The position numbers and the translations under genes are program-made. Positions 17,813 through 25,799 of a DNA stretch of 64,000 bases are shown one piece after another. Source of the DNA: Flavobacteriales bacterium UBA7690 (lineage in GTDB: Bacteria; Bacteroidota; Bacteroidia; Flavobacteriales_F; PHOS-HE28); NCBI GenBank assembly GCA_002482775.1, contig DLGQ01000035.1:31497-95496 (forward strand), read 5' to 3'. Within the stretch, counting starts at the first letter, position 1; each line of letters begins with the position of its first letter. The notes under the pieces were generated by a model. That model made no database searches and was not told the origin of the DNA. It saw only the letters and a program-made list of their open reading frames with translations.

Positions 17813-18250
17813 AGCGAGTGGTCAAGAGGGTGGTTACCGCGAGTGAATGGATGGTCGGGTGAGTTGAAGGCGTTATGCAGGTCTCGCACGCGGTTGTGGG
17901 CGGTGTGATGCCACCGGAGGAAGCATGGCCGGATACGGGATCTCGTCCGGAGCATAGCGTACCGCACGAATGCGGAGCAAAGCATCATGATCACGATAGG
18001 ATGGGGTAGTGATGGATCGTTGCATGGCTTGTTCTTTAAGTGGTTCTCGTCAACGAATGTGCCATTACAGGACGTATGACGTAGCGGTCTACCCCGTGGG
18101 ACACGGAACTGTTGTGGAGCGTTCGGGCCGGGTAAAGATCTCGCCAATGGGGAGATCCATGCACGCGCGGCACGTAAAGGATGGTGGCGTTCGTGCTGCG
18201 GCTTGTGTTTGCACGGATCGTGCGATGGTATTGGACCGATACACCCGATC
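17813..18250 (+). other. Intergenic region between divergent small genes
   Basis: 438 bases between the hypothetical gene at 17812 (minus) and the one at 18251 (plus). Promoters for both must be here, but no exact TAnnTTTG box, hairpin or RNA gene was found. Confidence 0.35.
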
Positions 18251-18619
18251 ATGAACCACCTGGACAACCAATATCTCACATTGAGCAACGCCGTTGATGA
18301 TCTGCGCAAGCAAGGATATGCCGATGAGCTGACCTTGACCGAGGACGGCCTCTTCAACAATGCAGCACAGCTGGACCCCGGTGAGTTCGCCATTGATTCC
18401 TTTCATCGCTTTGAAGGTCCCAGCGATCCGGCGGACATGAGCATCGTTTATGCCATCAGTTCCGAGAACTTAGGTCTAAAGGGGTTGCTCGTGGGAGACT
18501 ATGGCTCTAACGCACAAGACTTCATCCACCGCATGGTGCAGCCTTTGCCCGCTCACGAGCACGAAGGGAACGTACGTCCGGTGCAGCCAGCGCCAGCAGG
18601 TACGAACGTGAAGGGCTGA
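18251..18619 (+). CDS. Small conserved Bacteroidota protein, often mislabelled phosphoribosylpyrophosphate synthetase
   Basis: A 122-residue protein starting at ATG 18251 (MNHLDNQYLTLSNAVDDLRK). The pattern TLSNAVDDLRKQGYADELTL ... LDPGEFAIDSFHRFEGPSDP ... MSIVYAISSENLGLKGLLVG is the layout of a short Bacteroidota family that databases sometimes call phosphoribosylpyrophosphate synthetase. The protein is far too short for that enzyme and shows no PRPP loop, so the name should not be carried over. The Pro-rich C-terminal extension (QPLPAHEHEGNVRPVQPAPA) is an addition to the usual length of about 100. No signal peptide. Function unknown. Confidence 0.7.
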   Translation: MNHLDNQYLTLSNAVDDLRKQGYADELTLTEDGLFNNAAQLDPGEFAIDSFHRFEGPSDPADMSIVYAISSENLGLKGLLVGDYGSNAQDFIHRMVQPLPAHEHEGNVRPVQPAPAGTNVKG

Positions 18620-19030
18620 GCACCGAACGATCCCATCCGAGTTTCGAGCTTGCGTGTTGATAATAGCGTCAGCGCGGGTTGTTCGGTGAAGGCTTCATCG
18701 TTCAACACATACTACAGGGCGTGTTCAGTTTTGCCCCACTCGTCCCATAGGAAGGATCCTTTCCTCGATCTGTGCGCGGTTGAATTCGGTGCATCATGTT
18801 CGGTGACCCACACATGGAAATAGTATGTTGATCTGGATCGGGGAACATAGCGGACGGTTTGTGCATCAATCGCCCACCAAACCCGTGACTTGAGATGTCG
18901 CCGGATCGGAGGGGTCGTTCACAAAACGCTTAGCACCAGTTCATTCGGTCCGGATATCGCGCTCACAGAAATGGCGGCGCACACCTTGCTTCAAGAAAAC
19001 CGAACAGAACATTATCTAACCGAAGAAGCC
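18620..19030 (+). other. Intergenic region without recognisable content
   Basis: 411 bases. A near-palindrome GGAAGGATCCTTTCC (about 18751-18765) is the only structure seen, with no T-run. No gene of convincing composition; in-frame upstream extensions of the next gene into this region were rejected. Confidence 0.35.
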
Positions 19031-19381
19031 ATGTCAACGCAGAACAAACCTACCGGACCGAACGGCCCAACTTCAACTCCGAACAACCCAACGAAAGGGA
19101 ACACCCCGGAGCAGCGTCCATCCGAAGTGCCACAACCGGCCACGCCCCGTAAAGGCGCCGAGGAAACGCAGATGGGCAAAGAGGGCAGCCCTGTCACAAG
19201 CACGGATAAGAATCTTCGGGATCTTGATCGTAACACGCGCGGCAATGACGAGCCGACCGTTGAAAGTGACCTTGCTGTAGAAGATGATTCTTCGAGCCAG
19301 GGTGTGACGAACGACCAGCAAGAGCAGAACAAGCAGACGCGCGATGTACGCGACCCGAAAGGGACCGCTGTTAGGCCTTGA
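19031..19381 (+). CDS. Intrinsically disordered hydrophilic protein (116 aa)
   Basis: A 116-residue protein with almost no hydrophobic residues and rich in Pro, Asn, Thr, Gln, Asp and Glu: it opens MSTQNKPTGPNGPTSTPNNP, with a centre of mixed charges (STDKNLRDLDRNTRGNDE) and an acidic/Gln-rich end. It has no signal peptide and no fold is expected. Such hydrophilin-like proteins are often induced by desiccation or osmotic stress, and the catalase, Dps and DUF1328 genes nearby agree with that, but this is inference. ATG 19031 is chosen because upstream in-frame sequence has a different composition. A strong terminator follows at 19399. Confidence 0.68.
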   Translation: MSTQNKPTGPNGPTSTPNNPTKGNTPEQRPSEVPQPATPRKGAEETQMGKEGSPVTSTDKNLRDLDRNTRGNDEPTVESDLAVEDDSSSQGVTNDQQEQNKQTRDVRDPKGTAVRP

Positions 19382-19398
19382 GCATGATCCCTGATGCG

Positions 19399-19436
19399 AA
19401 GAACCCGGATCCATCGATCCGGGTTCTTTTGTTTTC
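19399..19436 (+). terminator. Strong Rho-independent terminator
   Basis: An 11-bp perfect stem GAACCCGGATC / GATCCGGGTTC with a CATC tetraloop, extended by two A-T pairs and followed by TTTTGTTTTC. It ends the transcript of the disordered hydrophilic protein. Confidence 0.88.
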
Positions 19437-19554
19437 GGCTATTGTGAGAACGGAATGAGAAGGCCGTAATGGTCTGGTAGGAAGGCAGAACAGCGGACCA
19501 ATTCTGATCCGCTGTTCCATACCGGGGCACTTCCACCAGAAAGTACCGTCCAGT

Positions 19555-19914
19555 TCATCTTTCCGGTTCCAAGGCTGGTCGATGTGCAACACAATCGCGC
19601 TGCCATCGGTCGAATTGCTCTGCGGTCAGGATGTTGCGCACTTCCCCCAGTACGGTGGAGCCATCCGCGTTGGAAATGATATTGCCTTGCTGTTCAGCGT
19701 TGCTCGCTGCACATTCTTCCTTGCAGGCCTCTTGCACCCGTTTCATGCGCTCCAGCTGATCGGTGGTGAGCACCAAACTGGCCCAAACATCGGGGCCGCT
19801 CTCCAAGAGGCAGAGTTGGAACGATCGGCTTGTCAGCGTATCACCAGGGCTCTGCGCATTGGAACCGAAAGGCATTGATATCGAAAGAACAAATACGGGG
19901 AAGAGCGCGTTCAT
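19555..19914 (-). CDS. Small secreted protein with LTxxQ-like motifs
   Basis: A 119-residue protein with a signal peptide (MNALFPVFVLSISMPFGSNA-QS). The mature part is helical with two LTxxQ-type elements (LTTDQLERMKRVQEACKEEC and ILTAEQFDRWQRDC), reminiscent of Spy/CpxP periplasmic chaperone-like proteins. Four Cys residues in the mature part could form disulfides. ATG 19914 is chosen because it gives a proper signal peptide; the in-frame codon at 19944 would add ten residues before it. Resemblance to the Spy family is weak and the role unknown. Confidence 0.6.
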   Translation of the reverse strand: MNALFPVFVLSISMPFGSNAQSPGDTLTSRSFQLCLLESGPDVWASLVLTTDQLERMKRVQEACKEECAASNAEQQGNIISNADGSTVLGEVRNILTAEQFDRWQRDCVAHRPALEPER

Positions 19915-20083
19915 GAAGGTGTGGTTGATGTTGCAGTGTGCCAACTACGTGCCGCGATGATTCCTCAATTGGCTAGCTGCAATGCTGTGCGGAACTTCCT
20001 CACATGGGGCCATATCGCCCAGTTGTTCCTGTTGGCCGAGCAGCGGGGTCGGTGGCACGGTTCTACGCCACGTGTACCGGATA

Positions 20084-20272
20084 ATGCGGGATCTTCTCTT
20101 CATAGCTGGTGTGATGCTCGTGGCGGTTGTCCTATCCGTTATCTTCTTCGGGTACGATTCCATCGACCAGGCCCTGTTCTTCACCATCGTTGGTGCGGTT
20201 CTTCTCACCTTGGGAAAGGGTTGGTTCGAAGGGGCACGGAAGGCACGGCAGGAAAAGGAATTGGCGGAATGA
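20084..20272 (+). CDS. Small two-helix membrane protein (62 aa)
   Basis: ATG 20084 gives a 62-residue protein with two transmembrane helices (LLFIAGVMLVAVVLSVIFFG and ALFFTIVGAVLLTLGKGWF) joined by a short acidic loop (YDSIDQ). A basic/acidic cytoplasmic tail (EGARKARQEKELAE) ends it. Upstream in-frame codons give a Cys/Ser/Gly-rich stretch of non-protein character, so this start is preferred. It resembles small uncharacterised Bacteroidota membrane proteins. The stop lies 8 bases from the convergent nuclease gene. Confidence 0.62.
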   Translation: MRDLLFIAGVMLVAVVLSVIFFGYDSIDQALFFTIVGAVLLTLGKGWFEGARKARQEKELAE

Positions 20273-20279
20273 ACGGTGG

Positions 20280-21161
20280 TCACCAGACCGCGCCGGCATC
20301 CTCTTCCTCTTCCAGCATCTCTTGTACAGGTGCGGGTAACAGACCCAGGAGATCAAAGCCAGTGCTGTTCTCGATATCGTCAACGCTCACGCGGTAGTCG
20401 TACCATTCCAGGCTGGTCGCGTTCTGTGTGTTCGGAATGTCCACGGCGATAACACGTGCTCCATCGGTCGTGATGCGTTGCAGGTCGTTGGTCCCTTCGG
20501 GGATCACCACCATCACTTTCCAATAGCGTGCTGGCACGGCTATGGCCCCGCCCGCAATGCTTGTGGCATACCCTTGCGAGCCCGTTCCGCCTTCGCCATA
20601 TCCACCCGCGATGATGTACAGCTCATTATCGTCCGCAGCAAGGTCCCGCGCGAAGCTCTCCATGTTCGCCCAGGTCTGTTGGTTCATCTGCGGAGCTTGT
20701 GGAACGATGTTGCCCATACGGAAGGTGATGGCATTGTCCACATCGGAGCCATCGCGGTCCTCGCTGGGGCAGAGGTGTCCACGGTCGAAACCGGTATTGG
20801 TGTAGTTGCCTGTCCAAGCCGCGAAATAGCCCGATGGTATCAACAGGTCGGGCTCGAAACAATCGCAGCGTTCAGCAAGGCCTCGCCAGGCCATGCTCAA
20901 GTGCCAGCTCACCCAGTTGGCCTGACCGCGGCTGTTGTCATACGCGAAGGCATACTGCGGATGCACGATCAGGTGGTTGTTCATCGCCACCACGCTGCTT
21001 ATGGCGCCGCTGGGGTTGCCCAAGGCCATGTTATCGTCGCGGCTGTTGGTGCTTGCTGGTGGAGGTGCAGGCGGCAGCGGTTCCACCACTTCTTCCTGGC
21101 AAGCCGCAAAGAAGAGCAGTGTGGCCGGGAGCAGCCAACGGCAATCGGGATATGAACGCAC
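20280..21161 (-). CDS. Lipoprotein DNA/RNA non-specific endonuclease (NucA/EndA family)
   Basis: A 293-residue extracytoplasmic nuclease that should cleave DNA and RNA without sequence preference. The catalytic DRGH motif is at residues 126-129 (GFDRGHLCPSEDR), with His129 as general base, and the metal-binding Asn lies in GNIVPQAPQMNQQTWANME. A lipoprotein signal ends at Cys21 (LLFFAAC-QEE), followed by a Pro-rich linker, so the enzyme is probably anchored to the outer membrane or cell surface. The start codon is GTG at 21161. Such enzymes serve phosphate and nucleotide scavenging or biofilm DNA turnover. It stands alone and is divergent from the TonB-dependent receptor. Confidence 0.9.
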   Translation of the reverse strand: MRSYPDCRWLLPATLLFFAACQEEVVEPLPPAPPPASTNSRDDNMALGNPSGAISSVVAMNNHLIVHPQYAFAYDNSRGQANWVSWHLSMAWRGLAERCDCFEPDLLIPSGYFAAWTGNYTNTGFDRGHLCPSEDRDGSDVDNAITFRMGNIVPQAPQMNQQTWANMESFARDLAADDNELYIIAGGYGEGGTGSQGYATSIAGGAIAVPARYWKVMVVIPEGTNDLQRITTDGARVIAVDIPNTQNATSLEWYDYRVSVDDIENSTGFDLLGLLPAPVQEMLEEEEDAGAVW

Positions 21162-21433
21162 GTGTACGGGAGAGGTACGGCGGGCAGGTTGAACGGGAGA
21201 GGAAGGGAACCTGCTTCACACAAGGCGAAGCGGGTGCAAGTTCTGTTCAAGCGAGCACGATAGCAAGTAGAGGATGTATGCTCTGCATGAATGTTCTGTG
21301 AAGTTAACCTATAGGGTGATGTGCCGAAGTAACCGAATGTTGTGGATCCCATGACGTTCATGCCTGTTAGAACCAAGTCCGCGAACAGAAGGATTTTTGG
21401 CGCTCTTCTGCTCGATTGCGATATGTTCGTTGC

Positions 21434-23752
21434 ATGCGATGCTTCTCGGCGGCGGCCGCTTTCTTGTTCGCACCACTGTTGTTCGCACAGACCACCGGGG
21501 TTTTAAGTGGCCGGGTGTTGAACGGAGCAGCGGCACCGCTTCCTGACGCCACCGTTCAAGCCGTTCTACCAGACACGCAGTACACGACCGTGAGCGGCAG
21601 CGATGGCACCTTCCGGTTCGCAGCGCTTCCCACGGGCTTGTACTTGATACGCGCAAGTCATGTAGGCCATGCTTCCGCGGAACGATCCGAAGTATGGGTA
21701 CGCAGTGGAAAGAACGAACGCGTTGAGCTGAACCTCTACTACGCCCCGGTAGAACTCAATGCTGTGGAGGTGGAGACGCACTCCATCGAGCGGATGAAAA
21801 GCATTTCCAGCATACCGCTCACTGTTGAACAGAGCTTGCGGTTCCCGGCCACGTTCTTCGATCCTGCACGTTTGGCGATGAGCTACGCAGGTGTGGCTAG
21901 CACCAGTGACCAAGCGAACCATTTCAGCATCCGCGGCAACGGCCCCATGGCCAATGCATGGCTGTTGGAAGGTGCCGAGATCGTAACCCCGAACCACCTC
22001 ACCAACGCAGGCACCGCCAGCGACCTGCCAACATTGAGCGGTGGCGGTACCACCATCCTCAGCGCGCAGATGCTCGGCACATCGCACTTGCTGATGGGAG
22101 CGATGGCTTCGCCGTATGGCAATGCGGTGGGCGGCATCATGGACCTGCGGCTTCGACCGGGTAGTACCGAGCGGCAAGCTTTCACGCTTCAAGCGGGCCT
22201 CATCGGCCTGGACCTCTGCGCCGAAGGGCCACTGCGTAAAGGTGGGCGCGCATCGTACCTGATCAACTACCGCTACTCCACGTTGGGCTTGCTGGGCGGC
22301 ATGGGTGTGGCCCTGGGCGATGAGGCCATCTCTTTCCAAGACCTTTCATTCCATTTTGCCCTGCCAGTGGGTACCAACGAGCTCACCGTGTTCGGCATGG
22401 GTGGCAACAGCAGTAACCGTTTCGCAGCGAAGGACAGCACTGAGTGGGAATTCGACAAGGACAGCCAGAATATCGATTACACGGCCATGGTGGGTGCGGC
22501 CGGTGTTTCCTTCGCGAAAGGACTTGGAAAGAACGGTAGTTGGAAGACCACCGCAGTGATCTCCGCCAACGATCAAGAGCGCTTTTCGGAGCGAACGGAC
22601 GATGTGAGCGGCGCGGCATCGTGGATGTTCCGTGATACCGCCAGCCTGCTGGAACAGAAGCTCTCGGTGGTCTCGATGGTGAACATGTATGTAGGCAAGC
22701 GCGCGCGCGTTGTGATCGGCGGTAGCGCCATGCAACGCAGTGTTAGCAAGGCGAACAGGTTGGTGAACGAATCGCTCACCGGTTGGTTGCTACGGCCATT
22801 CGCACGTATGGAGCGCAACGTGGGCGCACAGGTGCAGGTGGATCTCGGTCTGGCGTATGCGCTCTGGACGGCCAATGCATCGGCTTGCGTGGAGCCGCGC
22901 GTTACCATGCATTGGAATGCGAACGAACGCAACAAGATCAGCTTGGGCGCCGGGCAACGCAGCCAGGTACCATCAGTGCAGAACTATGCCCTCCACTATC
23001 GGTGGATCGCGCAGCAGCCCATTGCCCCAGCGGACAATTCCGCGATCGGACTGTTGCGCTCGCAAGATGTGGAGCTCACTTACGAACACCGCTTCACACG
23101 CTTCTTCCGCTCCACGCTCACCGGTTTTGTTCAGCGCCTCTTGGATGTGCCTGTGGGCGGCCAGTTGGAAATGGCCATCAGCGGTGGTGGCTATAGCTTG
23201 CTGAACGAGTGGGATGCCCTCACCGTGCTGCCGCTCACCGCCCAGGGTGAAGGGTTCAACGCCGGTGGTCAATTCAGTTTAGAGCGCACCATGCACCGCA
23301 ACCTCTTCTACCAGGTGAACGCAACGGTCTTCAATTCCACGTATTCGGATCGTTCTGGCGAGACCTTCAACACCCGCTGGAACACAGGCGTGATCGCCAA
23401 CGCGGTACTGGGACGCGAGTTCGTGAAGCAGAAAGCCGATCGCAAGCGCACCTGGGGAGTGAACGGCCGGTTGAATTACACCGGCGGCCAATGGTACACG
23501 CCTCGGGCTGTTCAGATCGGGGAAGTGGTAGCACCATACTCCGCGCAACTGAAAGCAGCTTATCGTGTTGATCTTCGCATCTACTTGAAGCGCGAGCGCC
23601 AGGGCCGCACCGGCATCTGGTCCTTGGATCTGTTGAACGCGACCAATGCGCAGAACGAAGCGTATCGTTACTTCGACTTCCGCAAGGGAGAGGAGGTGAC
23701 CAAGTACCAGCTCGGCCTGATCCCCAACATCAGTTACCGCGTCGAATTCTGA
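21434..23752 (+). CDS. TonB-dependent receptor with carboxypeptidase-regulatory-like N-domain
   Basis: A 772-residue outer-membrane receptor. A signal peptide (FSAAAAFLFAPLLFA-QTT) is followed by a CarboxypepD_reg-like domain (GVLSGRVLNGAAAPLPDATV to about residue 95). The plug follows (FSIRGNGPMANAWLLEGAEI ... SPYGNAVGGIMDLRLRPGS), then a 22-strand-type beta-barrel ending in Phe (ISYRVEF), the usual outer-membrane C-terminus. Receptors of this type import siderophores, vitamins or oligomers using TonB energy. No SusD-like partner lies beside it, so it is not a typical glycan-uptake pair. The next gene starts 12 bases downstream and may be co-transcribed. ATG 21434 is chosen over the TTG at 21416. 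Confidence 0.9.
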   Translation: MRCFSAAAAFLFAPLLFAQTTGVLSGRVLNGAAAPLPDATVQAVLPDTQYTTVSGSDGTFRFAALPTGLYLIRASHVGHASAERSEVWVRSGKNERVELNLYYAPVELNAVEVETHSIERMKSISSIPLTVEQSLRFPATFFDPARLAMSYAGVASTSDQANHFSIRGNGPMANAWLLEGAEIVTPNHLTNAGTASDLPTLSGGGTTILSAQMLGTSHLLMGAMASPYGNAVGGIMDLRLRPGSTERQAFTLQAGLIGLDLCAEGPLRKGGRASYLINYRYSTLGLLGGMGVALGDEAISFQDLSFHFALPVGTNELTVFGMGGNSSNRFAAKDSTEWEFDKDSQNIDYTAMVGAAGVSFAKGLGKNGSWKTTAVISANDQERFSERTDDVSGAASWMFRDTASLLEQKLSVVSMVNMYVGKRARVVIGGSAMQRSVSKANRLVNESLTGWLLRPFARMERNVGAQVQVDLGLAYALWTANASACVEPRVTMHWNANERNKISLGAGQRSQVPSVQNYALHYRWIAQQPIAPADNSAIGLLRSQDVELTYEHRFTRFFRSTLTGFVQRLLDVPVGGQLEMAISGGGYSLLNEWDALTVLPLTAQGEGFNAGGQFSLERTMHRNLFYQVNATVFNSTYSDRSGETFNTRWNTGVIANAVLGREFVKQKADRKRTWGVNGRLNYTGGQWYTPRAVQIGEVVAPYSAQLKAAYRVDLRIYLKRERQGRTGIWSLDLLNATNAQNEAYRYFDFRKGEEVTKYQLGLIPNISYRVEF

Positions 23753-23764
23753 ATCTACCTGCTC

Positions 23765-24136
23765 ATGAAACGCGTGCTCAATATTCTCTTCGCTTTGGTC
23801 TTCATCGCCTTTGCGGCGCTCAACCTCAATGATCCGGATCCCGCCAAGTGGGTGCTGGCCTATGGAAGTGTTGCGCTACTCTTCGCGCTCGCTGTCTTCG
23901 GTCGGGCCGATCGGCGCGTAAGCGGTTGGCTGTGCATCGCGTTGGGTATTTGGATGTGTACCATGCTTCCCGGCATGCTGGACTGGTTGGAAGCCGACAT
24001 GCCATCACTCACTGAAGAGATGCAGGCATCGAACCCGTACATCGAGGAAGTGCGCGAATTCCTCGGCCTGTTCATCGCCGTGCTCGCGCTGACCTTCCTC
24101 ACCTTCAGCACACCGGATCAAGCCCGGCTAGGTTGA
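23765..24136 (+). CDS. TMEM220-family membrane protein
   Basis: A 123-residue membrane protein with the TMEM220 signature FAALNLNDPDPAKWVLAYGS directly after the first helix. About four transmembrane helices are visible (VLNILFALVFIAFAAL; VALLFALAVFG; LCIALGIWMCTMLPGM; FLGLFIAVLALTFLTF). Members occur from bacteria to animals and have no established biochemical function. The 12-base gap after the TonB-dependent receptor suggests one transcript with it. The short acidic loop before the last helix (ASNPYIEEVREFLGLF) is also typical. Confidence 0.8.
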   Translation: MKRVLNILFALVFIAFAALNLNDPDPAKWVLAYGSVALLFALAVFGRADRRVSGWLCIALGIWMCTMLPGMLDWLEADMPSLTEEMQASNPYIEEVREFLGLFIAVLALTFLTFSTPDQARLG

Positions 24137-24181
24137 TGAGCCCTTGATCGTTCACCGAACCGTGGGCGCTCCGAAGGTCCC

Positions 24182-25693
24182 ATGATCGTTGCTCGCTACT
24201 TTGGCCTGACCTTTCGCTCTACATTGCGCACGAACCTCTTCCGCCTCAGTGGCCCGTTGATCGCCTTGGTGGTCTACCTGTTGCTGCAGCACATCGGCGC
24301 GGCGGAAGCTGCCATGGCGGGCATCGTAGCGTGGATGGCCATCTGGTGGATCAGCGAAGCGGTGCCGTTGGCTGTCACGTCGTTGTTGCCGTTGGTGCTC
24401 TTCCCGATCCTGGGCATCGACACCGTTTCCGGCACGGCGGTCAACTACGGCAAGGAGATCATCTTCCTCTTCCTCGGCGGATTCCTGCTTGCCTTGGCGA
24501 TGGAACGCGCACAACTGCATCGGCGCATCGCGTTGCGCATCATCGACCGGGTAGGCGGCACAGGCCCGCGGTTGATCGGTGGAATGATGATCGCGTCCGC
24601 CTTGCTCAGCATGTGGATGAACAGCACCAGTTGTGTGCTGGTTATGCTTCCCATCGCGCTCAGTTTATTGGATGGTGATGGCGACCCCGCGCTGCGCAAG
24701 AAGTTGACCGTTCCGTTGTTGCTCGCCGTCTCGTTCGGTGCCACCATCGGCGGCATGGCAACACCCGTGGGGACCCCGCCGAACTTGGTCCTTCTGGAGA
24801 TCTGGCGTGATCGATACCCGGATCGACCGCCCATCGGCTTCGGGCAGTGGATGACCTTCGGTGTGCCGCTGATGATCGTGTACCTCACCATCGCGTGGTT
24901 GCTCATCACCAAGGTCGTTTTCAAAGTACCCAACACGCATCTCAGTTCTCCTACGGAAGTGCGCGAACGGTTGAAAGCACTCGGTCGGGTCTCCACGTCT
25001 GAATGGTGGGCGGCCATCATCTTCGGCATCACCGCACTGCTCTGGGTCACGGGTGATGACATTGTTTTCAGCGATACGTTCACCTTGCACGGCTGGCGCT
25101 ACTGGACCGGGTTCGAAGCCCTCACCGACGCTGGTGTAGCGCTCTTCGGTGCGCTACTGCTCTTCCTTATACCGGTACCGCGTATGGGCAACGATGCACC
25201 CATTGCGGATGAAGAAGTGAACAAGCCTCCCTTCACGCTACTTACTTGGAAGTATGCTGAAGCACATGTGCCGTGGGGCATTCTTCTTTTGTTCGGTGGT
25301 GGCTTCGCACTCGCGCATGGCATCGACAAGTCGGGCCTCGCCATACAGTTGGTTGCAGGTATGCAGAACCTGAAGGACCTACCGCATAGTGTGATGATCG
25401 CAGCCGTTTCCGGCATGGTCTGCGTCCTCAGCGAACTCGGTAGTAACACCGCCGTGGCCAGTCTTGCACTGCCCATTCTGGCCCAAAGTGCCGAAGCGTG
25501 GGGCATGGATCCACAAGCCCTTTTGGTACCCGCCACCCTGGCCGCGACTTTGGGGTTCGCCCTGCCCGTGGCGTCGCCCATGCAAGCCATCGTTTTCGGC
25601 TCCGGACGCATCCCGGTAAGGGAAATGGTACGGGTGGGAATATGGATGGACCTGGTCGGAATTGCCCTTTTGACGCTCTTATTCGGCTGGTGA
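24182..25693 (+). CDS. SLC13/DASS-family sodium-coupled anion transporter
   Basis: A 503-residue inner-membrane transporter of the divalent anion/sodium symporter family (dicarboxylates, citrate or sulfate). Two pseudo-symmetric halves are visible, each with a substrate/sodium motif: MWMNSTSCVLVMLPIAL in the first (an NST variant of the usual SNT) and ELGSNTAVASLALPIL in the second (canonical SNT). The family segment FGATIGGMATPVGTPPNLV follows the first motif and FALPVASPMQAIVFGSG the second. About eleven helices are apparent. The altered first motif might affect cation or substrate choice, which cannot be judged here. It lies alone, 45 bases after the TMEM220 gene. Confidence 0.88.
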   Translation: MIVARYFGLTFRSTLRTNLFRLSGPLIALVVYLLLQHIGAAEAAMAGIVAWMAIWWISEAVPLAVTSLLPLVLFPILGIDTVSGTAVNYGKEIIFLFLGGFLLALAMERAQLHRRIALRIIDRVGGTGPRLIGGMMIASALLSMWMNSTSCVLVMLPIALSLLDGDGDPALRKKLTVPLLLAVSFGATIGGMATPVGTPPNLVLLEIWRDRYPDRPPIGFGQWMTFGVPLMIVYLTIAWLLITKVVFKVPNTHLSSPTEVRERLKALGRVSTSEWWAAIIFGITALLWVTGDDIVFSDTFTLHGWRYWTGFEALTDAGVALFGALLLFLIPVPRMGNDAPIADEEVNKPPFTLLTWKYAEAHVPWGILLLFGGGFALAHGIDKSGLAIQLVAGMQNLKDLPHSVMIAAVSGMVCVLSELGSNTAVASLALPILAQSAEAWGMDPQALLVPATLAATLGFALPVASPMQAIVFGSGRIPVREMVRVGIWMDLVGIALLTLLFGW

Positions 25694-25711
25694 ACAAGAG
25701 GTTAGCGCTGG

Positions 25712-25763
25712 TTTGACCTGTTTTGGGTCTTCTAGGGCTGGTCAGGATAAATTGACCGGTCAA
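25712..25763 (+). promoter_or_regulatory. Cluster of TGACC/GGTCA elements with a perfect 12-bp palindrome
   Basis: Upstream of the AIPR gene the half-site TGACC/GGTCA occurs four times: TGACC 25714-25718, TGGTCA 25739-25744, then TTGACCGGTCAA (25752-25763), a perfect 12-bp palindrome ending 36 bases before the start codon. Regular half-sites in a promoter region suggest an operator. A weak TTTG-N22-TAAATTG promoter candidate overlaps it. Which protein binds is unknown. Confidence 0.45.
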
Positions 25764-25799
25764 GGTGGTATGAAGCCGGGTTTTTGCGATTTTAGGACC

